This document shows positions 27,555 to 37,217 of a stretch of DNA of 64,000 nt, in pieces; position 1 is the first letter of the stretch; every line of letters starts with the position of its first letter. The DNA comes from an uncultured Dysgonomonas sp. GTDB taxonomy: Bacteria; Bacteroidota; Bacteroidia; Bacteroidales; Dysgonomonadaceae. The position numbers and the translations under genes were made by a program. Under the pieces are notes generated by a model. It saw only the letters and a list, made by a program, of their open reading frames with translations. It did no database searches and was not told the origin of the DNA. Location of the stretch: the NCBI RefSeq assembly GCF_900079725.1, contig NZ_LT599032.1, positions 2,920,692-2,984,691 of the forward strand, written 5' to 3'.

Positions 27555-28658
27555 ATGAAAGTAAAACATTTTCTTTGTGTTGTAAGCGTTCTGCTTACCT
27601 ATTCGGCCTGTAGTAAAAAAAACAACAATGAGCAGCAGACCCCTTCGGCTTACCCGGTAATAACTATAACAAAACAGAGTGCCGTCTTGGAGACAGTGTA
27701 TCCGGCAACAATCAAGGGACAGGAAGACGTTGAGATTAGACCGCGCATAGAAGGCTTTATCGATGCCATATATGTAGACGAAGGCTCAGATGTAAAAAGA
27801 GGACAGACCCTGTTTAAAATCAACTCTCCTGAAACCGAACAAGCCCTTGCATCAGCTCAAGCTTCCGTCAATAGCGCGCAGGCACAATTGAACACCGCAA
27901 AAGTGAACGTTGACAGAATCCGCCCATTAGCCGAAAAAGGTATTGTCAGCAATACACAGCTGTTGACATATGAAAATTCATATGCAACTGCTTTAGCTTC
28001 TTTAAAACAAGCAGAAGCAACATTGAAAAGTGCCCAGGCAACAATGGGTTGGACCAATGTTTCAAGTCCTGTTGATGGGGTTATCGGTACTGTTTCATAC
28101 CGTATCGGCAGCTTAGTCAGTAAATCGGATGTATTAACCTCTGTTGCCAGCACCGGAAATGTGTTTGCCTATTTTTCTCTCAATGAAAATGAACTAAAGC
28201 ATTTCCTTGATAAAGCTGATGGTAAAACTCAATCCGAAAAGATTAATAACCTGCCGCCTGTAAACCTTCAGCTTTCCGATGAAAGCCTATATTCCGAAAA
28301 AGGTAAAATACAGACCATATCCGGCATTATCGATATTTCTACCGGATCAGCCAATTTTAGAGCTGAGTTTCCCAATAAGGATGGTAAACTAAGAAGTGGA
28401 GCCAGTGGAAAAGTTATTATCCCCGAACATGTTGACAATACTATCATCATACCACAGAAAGCAACTTTTGCTCAACAAGACAAAATACTGGTCTATAAAG
28501 TACAGGCAGATTCAGTCCAACAAGTAATTATAACTGCCCGCGAGATGCCTGATGGCAAAACATATGTTGTAACCGAAGGTCTTTCCACAGGAGATAAGAT
28601 TGTATCTGATGGGATTGCAACCCTTAGCAATGGCAAAAAAATTAGTATCAAGGATTAA
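27555..28658 (+). CDS. RND efflux periplasmic adaptor (AcrA/MexA family lipoprotein)
   Basis: The protein has 367 residues. A lipoprotein signal ends at the lipobox Tyr-Ser-Ala-Cys19. The biotinyl-like half-domain GFIDAIYVDEGSDVKRGQ is at about 68-85. An alpha-hairpin (about 95-150, ASAQASVNSAQAQLNTAKV) and beta-barrel follow. The C-terminal membrane-proximal domain ends VSDGIATLSNGKKI. It links the inner-membrane pump to the outer-membrane channel encoded by the next genes. It is co-transcribed with the MarR regulator and the pump. Confidence 0.93.
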   Translation: MKVKHFLCVVSVLLTYSACSKKNNNEQQTPSAYPVITITKQSAVLETVYPATIKGQEDVEIRPRIEGFIDAIYVDEGSDVKRGQTLFKINSPETEQALASAQASVNSAQAQLNTAKVNVDRIRPLAEKGIVSNTQLLTYENSYATALASLKQAEATLKSAQATMGWTNVSSPVDGVIGTVSYRIGSLVSKSDVLTSVASTGNVFAYFSLNENELKHFLDKADGKTQSEKINNLPPVNLQLSDESLYSEKGKIQTISGIIDISTGSANFRAEFPNKDGKLRSGASGKVIIPEHVDNTIIIPQKATFAQQDKILVYKVQADSVQQVIITAREMPDGKTYVVTEGLSTGDKIVSDGIATLSNGKKISIKD

Positions 28659-28692
28659 TCCACCAAGTATAAATTAAATAATAACGATAACA

Positions 28693-31600
28693 ATGTTAAA
28701 GACATTTATAGAACGACCCGTATTATCCACCGTCATTTCAATTCTGATTGTTGTGCTCGGGATAATCGGTCTTGCATCTCTACCGGTAGAACAATATCCT
28801 GATATTGCGCCGCCTACGGTTCAGATACAGACCACTTACGCAGGAGCCAACGCTGATGTGATTATGAAATCGGTCATTGTACCAATCGAGGAGGCTGTCA
28901 ATGGAGTAGAAGGGATGACTTATATGACATCATCAGCATCTAATAGTGGAGCGGCTACGGTAACTATATATTTTAAACAAGGGATTAACCCTGATATAGC
29001 AGCCGTAAATGTACAAAATCTAATATCTAAGGCAACCCCATTGTTGCCTCAGGAAGTCACTCAGGTTGGTGTAACTGTGCAGAAACAGCAAACCAGTATG
29101 ATTATGATGATTGCATTTTCATCGGACAACGAACAGTACGATGACAAGTTTCTTCAGAATTATGCGAATATCAACCTCCTTCCCCAAATCAAACGTGTGT
29201 ATGGTGTAGGTAATGCAAGCGTATTCGGTTCCAAGGACTATTCAATGCGCATCTGGTTTAAACCGGATAAAATGAATACGTATAAAATAAACCCGTCGGA
29301 AGCAATAGCTGCCCTGAACGATCAGAATATCGAAGCTGCACCGGGAGAACTGGGACAAAACAGTGACCAGAGTTTCCAGTATACACTAAAGTATACAGGA
29401 CGCTTAAACACAACAGAAGAATTTTCCAATATTATAATTCGCTCTGAAAATGGGCAGATATTGCGGCTAAAAGACATTGCAGATGTAGAGTTGGGATCGC
29501 TTAATTATTCAGTGTTGACCACATTGGATGGAAAATCTGCGATTGGAATAACAATCAATCAGACAGCTGGGTCAAATGCAAGTGAACTAATCAACAATAT
29601 CAAAGCACGTATCGATGACGCATCAAAATCTTTCCCTCCGGGACTGAAAGTAACTTATGTGATGGATGCCAGTGAATTTCTCAATGTTTCTATAAATAAA
29701 GTAATAAGCACGCTGATTGAAGCTTTTATTTTGGTATTTATCGTTGTATTTATATTTCTTCAGAATGTTCGCTCTACCTTAATTCCTGCAATAGCAGTTC
29801 CTGTTGCTATTATCGGCACATTCTTTTTCTTATCCTTATTTGGATTTTCGATAAATCTGCTCACTCTATTTGCTCTTGTTTTAGCTATCGGGATAGTCGT
29901 CGATGATGCGATCGTTGTCGTCGAGGCCGTGCACGCTCGTCTTGAGTCAGGTGAAAAAGATCCTAAACGTGCTGCAATAGATGCAATGACAGAAATTGCT
30001 CCTGCAATTGTATCTATTACCCTGGTAATGGCCTCGGTGTTTATTCCCGTTAGCTTTATCGGTGGAACCACAGGTGTATTTTACAAGCAGTTCGGCCTGA
30101 CACTGGCTATTGCTATTATTATATCGGCGGTAAATGCATTGACATTAAGTCCGGCTCTTTGTGCTTTGTTCTTAAAGCCGCATCACGAAGACGATTCAAC
30201 AAAAAAGAACTTTCTGAAACGCTTCTATAGCAATTTTAATATCTTATTTGATAAAGGAACATCTAAGTATAAGAAATCACTCCAGTTTCTCGGCAAAAAG
30301 GGGCATCGTTGGATTACAATGGCGATAATAGGCGTAAGTATTGTTGTATTGGTCGCCATTATGAAATTTATTCCTACAGGCTTTGTTCCGCAAGAAGATG
30401 GAGGAACCTTGATTGGAATGGTTACTTTACCTCCGGGATCATCTCTAGAAAGATCTGATTCTGTAATGACTCAGGTTGTAGATATGATAGAAGAAATGGA
30501 TGAAGTAGATTGTGTGATAAAATTAACAGGTATCAGTTTGATAAATGGAGAGGCTAGTTCTTATGGGTCGGTAGCTGTAAAACTCAAACCATGGGATAAA
30601 AGAGAAAAGACGGCACAAGAGGTTGGTGCTATTCTTACAGAAAAAACAAAGCAAATGTCTCAGGCAAAATTCTTATTCAATCCCTTACCAACCTTGCAAG
30701 GGTTTGGTCTAATTACGGGAGTGGATATGCAATTACAGGACAAGACGGGAGGCGATATCAATAAATTTCATGGAATATCGCAAGAATTTCTTTCAGCTAT
30801 GCAGCAACGAAAAGAAGTGATGATTGCCATGACTAATTTCAACCCGAACTTTCCTCAAAAAGAAATTGATGCCAATATAGCTAAAATTAAAGAAGCCGGT
30901 ATTACCCTGAGTGATGTAATGGCAACGATGCAAGCTTATGTCGGCAGTATGTATGTGTCTAATTTTAATTTATACGGTAAACAATTTCGTGTAATGGTTC
31001 AGGCTGATCCTAAATACAGGACTAAATTAGATGACCTGAATAAATTATCGGTTAAGACAGCTAACGGGGAGATGGCACCTATTACTGAATTTGTAACTAT
31101 AAAAGATGTAACCGGTCCGCAGACTTTAGCACGCTTTAATATGTTTACCTCTATTGATGCCATCATCATACCTAATTTTTATGGAGGATATAGTACCGGA
31201 GATGTTTTAAAGATTGTAGAGGAAGTTGCTGCCACAACATTACCTGACGGATATGGATATGAATATGCGGGAATGACCAGAGAAGAAGCTGATAGTAGTA
31301 GCCAAACTGTACTTGTTTTCGGGTTGTGTTTAATCTTTGTTTATCTCTTATTGGCAGCATTGTACGAAAGTTATATAACTCCGTTGAGTGTAATCCTCTC
31401 GCTGCCGATCGGTCTTGCCGGAATTTATATCTTCTTATTGATCTTTGGTCTTAAAGATGGTATTGTCAATAATATCTATGTACAGATATCCCTGATTATG
31501 TTGATTGGTCTATTGGCTAAAAATGCAATTTTGATTGTCGAATATGCCGTGCAACGAAGGCAAGCGGGAATGAGCATTGTCGAGGCAGCAATCAGCGGTG

Positions 31601-31857
31601 CAGTAGCCCGGTTACGTCCTATATTGATGACTTCTTTTGCCTTTATATGCGGACTTTTACCATTGATGTTTGCCAGTGGAGCAGGGGCAATAGGTAACCG
31701 TTCTATCGGTATCAGTGCTATTGGAGGTATGTTTGTCGGTACTATGTTGGGAATATTGGTAATCCCCTCTCTTTATATCATCTTCCAATCTTTACAGGAA
31801 AAATTCAGTAAATCGGGATTGGTTAATTCAGAAGAAAACGAAGACAATAATAAATAA
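28693..31857 (+). CDS. RND multidrug efflux permease (AcrB/HAE1 family)
   Basis: The protein has 1054 residues, the full length of the family. Its start, MLKTFIERPVLSTVISI, is the classic first transmembrane helix of HAE1 pumps. The proton-relay helix is LVLAIGIVVDDAIVVVEA (about 397-414), with the paired Asp residues required for transport. Twelve membrane segments and two large periplasmic loops can be recognised. It should export hydrophobic or amphiphilic drugs, detergents or bile salts together with the adaptor and the TolC-like factor. The stop lies 4 bp before the outer-membrane factor gene. Confidence 0.96.
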   Translation: MLKTFIERPVLSTVISILIVVLGIIGLASLPVEQYPDIAPPTVQIQTTYAGANADVIMKSVIVPIEEAVNGVEGMTYMTSSASNSGAATVTIYFKQGINPDIAAVNVQNLISKATPLLPQEVTQVGVTVQKQQTSMIMMIAFSSDNEQYDDKFLQNYANINLLPQIKRVYGVGNASVFGSKDYSMRIWFKPDKMNTYKINPSEAIAALNDQNIEAAPGELGQNSDQSFQYTLKYTGRLNTTEEFSNIIIRSENGQILRLKDIADVELGSLNYSVLTTLDGKSAIGITINQTAGSNASELINNIKARIDDASKSFPPGLKVTYVMDASEFLNVSINKVISTLIEAFILVFIVVFIFLQNVRSTLIPAIAVPVAIIGTFFFLSLFGFSINLLTLFALVLAIGIVVDDAIVVVEAVHARLESGEKDPKRAAIDAMTEIAPAIVSITLVMASVFIPVSFIGGTTGVFYKQFGLTLAIAIIISAVNALTLSPALCALFLKPHHEDDSTKKNFLKRFYSNFNILFDKGTSKYKKSLQFLGKKGHRWITMAIIGVSIVVLVAIMKFIPTGFVPQEDGGTLIGMVTLPPGSSLERSDSVMTQVVDMIEEMDEVDCVIKLTGISLINGEASSYGSVAVKLKPWDKREKTAQEVGAILTEKTKQMSQAKFLFNPLPTLQGFGLITGVDMQLQDKTGGDINKFHGISQEFLSAMQQRKEVMIAMTNFNPNFPQKEIDANIAKIKEAGITLSDVMATMQAYVGSMYVSNFNLYGKQFRVMVQADPKYRTKLDDLNKLSVKTANGEMAPITEFVTIKDVTGPQTLARFNMFTSIDAIIIPNFYGGYSTGDVLKIVEEVAATTLPDGYGYEYAGMTREEADSSSQTVLVFGLCLIFVYLLLAALYESYITPLSVILSLPIGLAGIYIFLLIFGLKDGIVNNIYVQISLIMLIGLLAKNAILIVEYAVQRRQAGMSIVEAAISGAVARLRPILMTSFAFICGLLPLMFASGAGAIGNRSIGISAIGGMFVGTMLGILVIPSLYIIFQSLQEKFSKSGLVNSEENEDNNK

Positions 31858-31861
31858 TAAA

Positions 31862-33265
31862 ATGAAGAATAAATATATAAAAGGAATCGTTCTGTTGGGG
31901 CTTACAGCCTCAATGGGGCTGACCTCCTGCCAGGTTACAAACCGCTATAAATCACCCGAAGTGAATACCGATAGCCTGTTCAGGGATCGGCCCTCAACAG
32001 ATACCGTAACCATTGCTGATATGACCTGGTGTGAGTATTTCAAAGATCCTGTCTTGCAGGAATTGATAGAAGAAGGCCTGCAAAATAACTTCGATTTACA
32101 AATTGCCGTAACAAGGATACAACAGGCAGAAGCAAACCTCGGGATGGCTAAAGCCGCTTATTTCCCGGATGTCTCTTTAGTCGGGCAGGCAGAACATTCC
32201 AGATCAAGTAATGGTGTTGATGGTAAAGATGTTTTAGGCTATCACTCCACCACCTATACACTAGGCGTCAGTACTAGTTGGGAATTGGATGTCTGGGGAA
32301 AGCTAAATCGTCAGTCGAAGGCCAAATATGCACAGTTTCTCAACAGCCATGCTTATCATAACCTGATAAAGACATCGCTGGTTGCCAATATTGCTACTTC
32401 ATACTATTCTCTTCTAGCCTTGGATGAACAGCTTAAAATAACAAAAGAGACTGTTATTTTGCTGGAAGAGAGTACAACCACGATGCAGGCGTTGATGGAG
32501 GCCGGTATGCTTAACGGAGCATCCGTCGAGCAAAGCAAATCATTATTATACAGCACCCGGGTTACCATACCTGACCTTGAAAGCCAGATCAGACAAATGG
32601 AAAACTCCATCAGTACATTATTGGGTCGTAAACCTGGTCATGTGGTACGTGCTACTATTTCAGATCAAATGATCGTTTCCCGGCTAGCTTATGGAGTACC
32701 TGCTCAGCTGTTGGCTAAACGTCCTGATGTACAGCAGGCTGAGTTAGGCTTCCGTTCAGCATTTGAACTGACTCATGCTGCCCGCGCCGCTTTCTATCCT
32801 TCCATAACCCTTACTTCCGGGATGATCGGTTACGGAGCAAACTCCCTGTCTAATTTCTTCAAACCTGAAAATATTTTTGCCAGTATAATAGGAGGATTGA
32901 CGCAACCTATCTTTGCTAAAAAACAATTGACAGGTAATCTCAAAATAGCCAAGGCTCAACAACAAGAAGCTTTATTGACATTTGAGAAGACTGTACTATC
33001 TGCGGGTGAAGAGGTTTCGAACATATTATACAACTACGAATCATCAATCAGCAAGAATGAAATCAGGGAATCCCAGATTTCATCATTGAATAAGGCTGTT
33101 GATTTTACTCAAGAACTATTGAAGGCTGGAGAGGCTAATTATACTGAAGTTCTGACAGCCGAACAGAATCTTTTGCAGGCTCAATTAGGGCAAGTTAGTG
33201 ATAAACTTGAACAGCTTCAATGCTCGGTAGATCTTTATAAGGCTCTTGGTGGAGGTATTCAATAA
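31862..33265 (+). CDS. outer-membrane factor, NodT/OprM (TolC) family lipoprotein
   Basis: The protein has 467 residues. A lipoprotein signal ends LTSC (Cys23). Two related halves each contain an outer-membrane strand region and long coiled helices. Signature blocks are LQNNFDLQIAVTRIQQAEANL (about 73-92, partly quoted) and LLAKRPDVQQAELGF (about 280-294). It completes the tripartite pump. A hairpin immediately downstream probably ends or attenuates the operon transcript. Confidence 0.94.
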   Translation: MKNKYIKGIVLLGLTASMGLTSCQVTNRYKSPEVNTDSLFRDRPSTDTVTIADMTWCEYFKDPVLQELIEEGLQNNFDLQIAVTRIQQAEANLGMAKAAYFPDVSLVGQAEHSRSSNGVDGKDVLGYHSTTYTLGVSTSWELDVWGKLNRQSKAKYAQFLNSHAYHNLIKTSLVANIATSYYSLLALDEQLKITKETVILLEESTTTMQALMEAGMLNGASVEQSKSLLYSTRVTIPDLESQIRQMENSISTLLGRKPGHVVRATISDQMIVSRLAYGVPAQLLAKRPDVQQAELGFRSAFELTHAARAAFYPSITLTSGMIGYGANSLSNFFKPENIFASIIGGLTQPIFAKKQLTGNLKIAKAQQQEALLTFEKTVLSAGEEVSNILYNYESSISKNEIRESQISSLNKAVDFTQELLKAGEANYTEVLTAEQNLLQAQLGQVSDKLEQLQCSVDLYKALGGGIQ

Positions 33266-33274
33266 TAAATAAAA

Positions 33275-33317
33275 GGATCGGTAAGTAAATGAGTATACTT
33301 CGTTTATTTACCGGTTC
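33275..33317 (+). terminator. hairpin at the end of the efflux operon
   Basis: Positions 33275-33291 can pair with 33301-33317 over 17 bp including four G-T pairs, leaving a 9 nt loop. No T-run follows, so it may be a weak terminator or processing site. It lies in front of the signal-peptide start of the phospholipase gene. Confidence 0.5.
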
Positions 33318-33342
33318 TATCAAATTCATAATTGCCAATAGT

Positions 33343-34224
33343 ATGAATAAGTTTATTAAATATATATTAATCTTTTTATTATTCCCATTTACATTATTTG
33401 GCCAAACTCAAGATAGTACTGCTATTTTAAATAAAGAAGATAATTTGGCGGATTTATTTAAGCGGGTGACAATATACAGGTCAGAAAAAGAGATATTGGA
33501 TGCAATAGACAAAATTCCTCCATTCGGAATATATAAAGATAATTTCTTTATTACCGGTATCCCTTTAAACCAAAAAATTACGAATAATACGGCTGATGCG
33601 ATGTTTCAGATTAGTATAAGACACCGTTTGACTAAAAGTATATTACCATTCGGAACCTTTGCTTATCTTACTTATACCCAGAAATCATTCTGGAATATTT
33701 ATGCAGAATCCAGTCCTTTCCGTGATACGAATTATAATCCAGGGGTTGGGCTCGCCAAGGTTATACTGCACAAAAACAGATTATTAGGTGTTGCATTTAT
33801 ACAAATTAAGCATGAGTCCAACGGAAGGGAAAAAGAAGAGTCCCGCAGTTGGAATTATCTGAGTCTTGCCGCCAAATATTATATTAATCCCCAGTTCAAT
33901 ATATCGGGAGAGTTTTGGCTTCCGTATGTTGATGGTGATAACAATAAAGATTTATTGGATTATAAAGGGCTGGGGCAAATAAATGTCAGTTTAACAGATG
34001 CCAGGCAAAAATGGTGGCTTGAGATGCAATTGAATCAACGCAAAGGGTTTGGGAATATAAACACAATAGCCAGTATAGCTTTTAAGGTTTCCAAGAGTTC
34101 CAACCAATATCTGTTCCTCCGTTTTCAGGACGGTTATGGAGATAGCCTTCTGGATTATAATAAATATTCAATGAACGTACGTATCGGTATGTGTATAAAA
34201 CCCGATTTTTACAGTATATACTAA
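33343..34224 (+). CDS. pldA: outer-membrane phospholipase A1 (OMPLA/PldA family)
   Basis: I chose the ATG at 33343, not the upstream one at 33289, because it opens a clean signal peptide (MNKFIKYILIFLLF...LFGQ) and leaves the operon-end hairpin untranslated. The mature barrel has the OMPLA motif order: YTQKSFWNIY, SSPFRDTNYNP, then the catalytic IKHESNG (His and Ser) followed by SRSWNYLS with the Asn of the His-Ser-Asn triad. The enzyme removes acyl chains from phospholipids misplaced in the outer leaflet. It sits between an efflux operon and lipid A genes, which suggests envelope maintenance under stress. Confidence 0.85.
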   Translation: MNKFIKYILIFLLFPFTLFGQTQDSTAILNKEDNLADLFKRVTIYRSEKEILDAIDKIPPFGIYKDNFFITGIPLNQKITNNTADAMFQISIRHRLTKSILPFGTFAYLTYTQKSFWNIYAESSPFRDTNYNPGVGLAKVILHKNRLLGVAFIQIKHESNGREKEESRSWNYLSLAAKYYINPQFNISGEFWLPYVDGDNNKDLLDYKGLGQINVSLTDARQKWWLEMQLNQRKGFGNINTIASIAFKVSKSSNQYLFLRFQDGYGDSLLDYNKYSMNVRIGMCIKPDFYSIY

Positions 34225-34311
34225 TCGGATATAAACGATATATCAAGCTTATAGTAATTCATTTACCGACCCGATGACAGGCGAAACTCCTATTTATTAA
34301 GCAGGATTGGA

Positions 34312-34458
34312 ATGCGGAACAAGATGAAGAATAAAATTGTAATTGGATGCTTATTTCTGTTGGCGGCTCTTTTGTATCGCTACTTTATATCTCTATGTTA
34401 TTATGATTTGTGCACAAGCATTCTCAAAGAATTATATAAGGGATATTTAGCTAAATAG
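34312..34458 (+). CDS. small single-pass membrane protein
   Basis: This is a 48-codon ORF. A second in-frame ATG at 34324 would give 44 residues. The sequence has a short basic start (RNKMKNK), a hydrophobic helix (IVIGCLFLLAALLYRYFI) and a short tail with three cysteines ending in GYLAK. It lies between the phospholipase and thioredoxin-like genes in the same direction. Whether it is translated is not certain; no family is recognised. Confidence 0.4.
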   Translation: MRNKMKNKIVIGCLFLLAALLYRYFISLCYYDLCTSILKELYKGYLAK

Positions 34459-34592
34459 TACGATCTGATTCTTATAATGTTTTGAACAGTGTAAAGTAAA
34501 TTGTATGCAAAAACATATTATAGGTTTAGTAAAAAATTCATTGTTTAAAAAGGAAGCAACTGGTATTTGACGCTAACTTTCTAAAAACCTTC

Positions 34593-35036
34593 ATGATGAA
34601 AAAACATATCACCTATAAATTAAAACCAATCCATTTTTGTTGTTCTCTCATATTATTTTCTTTACTGATCTATGTAATAGGATTATATGAAGTGCAAAAA
34701 GATGAAGATATTAAAGGTCTGGAATATGATTTGCAAATCCTGGATGAGAATTCTTTCAAGAAGGGAGTTCTTAAGGGGAAGGTAACAGTCCTGTTTTATC
34801 AGGATGAATCTAAGGTATATAAGAAAATGGAACACTATATGAAAATTGTAGGATCCAACAATCGGTCTGACCTATTTTTCAAAGTAAAGATAACGTCTCA
34901 TTCTCCCTTGGCTGAGGCCTATAATTTATCAGGAACACCTGTTATTCTTTTCTTTAATGAAGGAAAGCCGGCCGGCCGCATAATGGGCTATGTTCCATTA
35001 TCTAATTTTGAAATGATTTATAAGCGTATAAAATAA
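34593..35036 (+). CDS. membrane-anchored thioredoxin-fold protein without catalytic cysteines
   Basis: The protein has 147 residues with an N-terminal membrane helix at about 15-32. The soluble part follows a thioredoxin pattern: VTVLFYQDES as the central strand, and GTPVILFFNEGKPAGRIMGY with the cis-proline. The usual C-x-x-C after the first strand is replaced by residues around YQDES, so it cannot do dithiol redox chemistry. A binding or chaperone role at the periplasmic face is possible. It is 19 bp ahead of lpxC and probably in the same transcript. Confidence 0.6.
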   Translation: MMKKHITYKLKPIHFCCSLILFSLLIYVIGLYEVQKDEDIKGLEYDLQILDENSFKKGVLKGKVTVLFYQDESKVYKKMEHYMKIVGSNNRSDLFFKVKITSHSPLAEAYNLSGTPVILFFNEGKPAGRIMGYVPLSNFEMIYKRIK

Positions 35037-35055
35037 CTTGTAACGATACTCTGCA

Positions 35056-36024
35056 ATGATTACAAAACAAAGGACTTTGAAAAGCAGTTTTACCTTGAGA
35101 GGTAAAGGTTTGCATACAGGCTTAAATATACAAATAAAGTTTAATCCTGCTCCGGAGAATCACGGCTATAAAATAAAGCGTACCGACATAATGGGTACTC
35201 ATATAATAGATGCTCTGGCAGAGAATGTTGTGTCAACAATGAGAGGAACTGTATTAGGATCTTCAACAGTACAGGTAAGTACTGTTGAGCATGCACTAGC
35301 AGCCTTGTATGCTTGTGGTATAGATAATTGCCTGATTGATGTGGATGCTCCTGAATTTCCAATAATGGATGGGAGCTCAATCGCGTTTGTTCAAAAGATT
35401 CTGGAAACGGGAGTTAAACCTCAAAATGCAAGAAGAATATATCTTGGGTTTCCCCGGAAGAAAATAAGAGTAAAAGATGAAGTCTCAGGTGCATCGCTCA
35501 CATTGATTCCCAGTGAGTCTTTTAGTATCAAAAGTAAAATCTCTTTTGATTCAGTATTACTTAAACAACAAGAAGCTTATTTACCTGACATCTCTTTTTT
35601 TATTAAAGATTTTGCCAGAGCCCGGACTTTCGTTTTTGTCAGAGAGATTGAATCTCTGCTAGACAGGAACCTGATCAAAGGAGGTGATATGGATAATGCA
35701 ATTATTATCTATGACCAGATTATGGAACAAGAAAAGTTAGACAGGTTATCCGATATATTGCGTGTCAAAAGGAGAGATGCAAACCATTTGGGCTATTTGA
35801 TGAATAAACCTTTAAATGCTCCGAATGAGCCGGCAAGGCACAAACTGTTGGATATTATCGGAGATATCGCTTTAGTGGGCTGTTTCATCAAAGGCAGAAT
35901 AGAGGCCAATTGCCCGGGGCATACAATCAATAATCTTTTTGCCAGAGAAATTCGTAAGCATATGAAAACAGAGGAGAAATCTAACATGTTAAATGTACCT
36001 GGTTTTTATTGGAATCAGCCATAA
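35056..36024 (+). CDS. lpxC: UDP-3-O-acyl-GlcNAc deacetylase, stand-alone
   Basis: The protein has 322 residues. The motifs RGKGLHTG (about 15-22), STVEHALAAL with zinc-ligand His and catalytic Glu (about 75-84) and FPIMDGSS are all present. So are ARHKLLDIIGD (zinc His and Asp, about 259-269) and the general-base region PGHTINN. All catalytic residues are intact. The enzyme performs the committed step of lipid A synthesis. In most Bacteroidetes LpxC is fused to FabZ (about 460 residues); this copy is unfused and lies in an accessory cluster, so it is probably a second paralogue rather than the housekeeping gene. Confidence 0.93.
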   Translation: MITKQRTLKSSFTLRGKGLHTGLNIQIKFNPAPENHGYKIKRTDIMGTHIIDALAENVVSTMRGTVLGSSTVQVSTVEHALAALYACGIDNCLIDVDAPEFPIMDGSSIAFVQKILETGVKPQNARRIYLGFPRKKIRVKDEVSGASLTLIPSESFSIKSKISFDSVLLKQQEAYLPDISFFIKDFARARTFVFVREIESLLDRNLIKGGDMDNAIIIYDQIMEQEKLDRLSDILRVKRRDANHLGYLMNKPLNAPNEPARHKLLDIIGDIALVGCFIKGRIEANCPGHTINNLFAREIRKHMKTEEKSNMLNVPGFYWNQP

Positions 36025-36035
36025 ACATAAAAGAT

Positions 36036-36248
36036 ATGAAGAAACTATGCATATTTATATTTTTAAATAGAAAAATACTTATTTCCATGCTTATTGGAGG
36101 AATATTAGGGTATTTCCATTGGTCCTTTTGGGGATGTTATTGGGGAACCTACCCAATGTCTGCAGTATGGTGGGTTAATTGCTGTTATGGAGGGCTATTC
36201 TTTGGTCTTCTTGCTTCTTTAAAAGGTTCCCGATTTCAGATTTGGTAG
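36036..36248 (+). CDS. small membrane protein, DUF6132-like
   Basis: I start at the ATG at 36036, giving 70 residues; an earlier one at 36009 would overlap lpxC. Two hydrophobic segments are visible, LISMLIGGILGYFHW and CCYGGLFFGLLASL, joined by a Trp/Cys-rich turn (SFWGCYWGTYPMSAVWW). This Gly-Gly/Cys-x-x-Gly-Thr layout recalls DUF6132 two-helix proteins of Bacteroidetes. The function is unknown; its position right after lpxC suggests an envelope role. Confidence 0.55.
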   Translation: MKKLCIFIFLNRKILISMLIGGILGYFHWSFWGCYWGTYPMSAVWWVNCCYGGLFFGLLASLKGSRFQIW

Positions 36249-36435
36249 ATATTTAGTTGGATTTGTATATAATATGAAGGTTTACAAGATAGATATCGGC
36301 TTTTAGTATTCAGGTAAACATATCGGGGGCGTCTTGCATCTTGGTATTTACAAATCAAAAAGAAGTCAAACTGATAATGGAAGTTGCTCCTCTGTCTAAT
36401 ATGGTCAGAATTTATAATCGTTCAATATTAACTAA
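36249..36435. other. intergenic stretch before the LPS-kinase-like gene
   Basis: About 190 bp without a convincing gene. The region is AT-rich and may hold the promoter for the downstream pair; I see no clear hairpin. Confidence 0.3.
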
Positions 36436-37200
36436 ATGAAAATAAATACACATCTAAATCCCCAATATAGTGAGCTTTCAGAATTTATAGACTTAATTCC
36501 TTCACTATTTTCTTTTGGCGGAAAAGTACTATTTGAGCAACGGAATATAATAAAGATTTATCCGGTAAAAGGTTTTGTATTGAATGTAAAATCTTTTAAA
36601 GTTCCTAATCTTATAAATAAGATTGTGTATGTACGGTTCAGAAAATCAAAGGCAAGGAGATCATATGAAAATGCTATGGAAATAAAAAAATTAGGAATAT
36701 CTACTCCTGATCCGGTCGCATATATTGAAACAATGCGTTATGGCTTATTTTATGAATCTTATTATGTTTCATTACATGAAGAAGTCGACGGTATCATGAA
36801 AGATATATATAGACAAACTGACCGTGAGTCAGAGAAGCTTATTAGCCAATTTTCTTTATTTACGGCAAAGATCCATGAAAAGAGTATTTACCATAACGAT
36901 TATTCTCCGGGAAATATCCTGTATAAGAGAAGAGGAGCGAATTACCAATTTCTATTAGTGGATCTTAACCGGATCACTTTTAAGAATATTGATATTTTTG
37001 AAGGTGCTAGAAGTTTCTCCCGAATCAGGTTTCCTCCTGATACTCTGAGAAAAATAGCTAGAATATATGCTCAAAGTAGAAAGTTTGACATTGTACTATG
37101 TGAAAGGTTAATTGATAAATATAACAGGACGTTCTGGCGAAAATACCTAAGACGCCATCCTGAAGCTCAGGAGCGAAACCTGGTTAACGAAAATAAATAA
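36436..37200 (+). CDS. lipopolysaccharide kinase-like protein (InaA/WaaP fold)
   Basis: The protein has 254 residues. The protein-kinase-like core shows HNDYSPGNILY (about 154-164), equivalent to the H-x-D-x(4)-N catalytic loop. FLLVDLNRITF (about 174-184) stands for the metal-binding D-F-G-like motif with Asp-Leu-Asn. The N-terminal VRFRKSKARRSYENAMEI fits the nucleotide-binding Lys/Glu region. Relatives phosphorylate Kdo or heptose of the LPS core at the inner membrane. Together with lpxC and pldA it makes a lipid A/LPS modification cluster. Confidence 0.8.
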   Translation: MKINTHLNPQYSELSEFIDLIPSLFSFGGKVLFEQRNIIKIYPVKGFVLNVKSFKVPNLINKIVYVRFRKSKARRSYENAMEIKKLGISTPDPVAYIETMRYGLFYESYYVSLHEEVDGIMKDIYRQTDRESEKLISQFSLFTAKIHEKSIYHNDYSPGNILYKRRGANYQFLLVDLNRITFKNIDIFEGARSFSRIRFPPDTLRKIARIYAQSRKFDIVLCERLIDKYNRTFWRKYLRRHPEAQERNLVNENK

Positions 37201-37217
37201 ATAAATAAATAACAATT

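Noticed and set aside
33289-33342. Upstream start of the phospholipase
   Set aside because: It would place 18 extra residues before a good signal peptide and translate through the operon-end hairpin.
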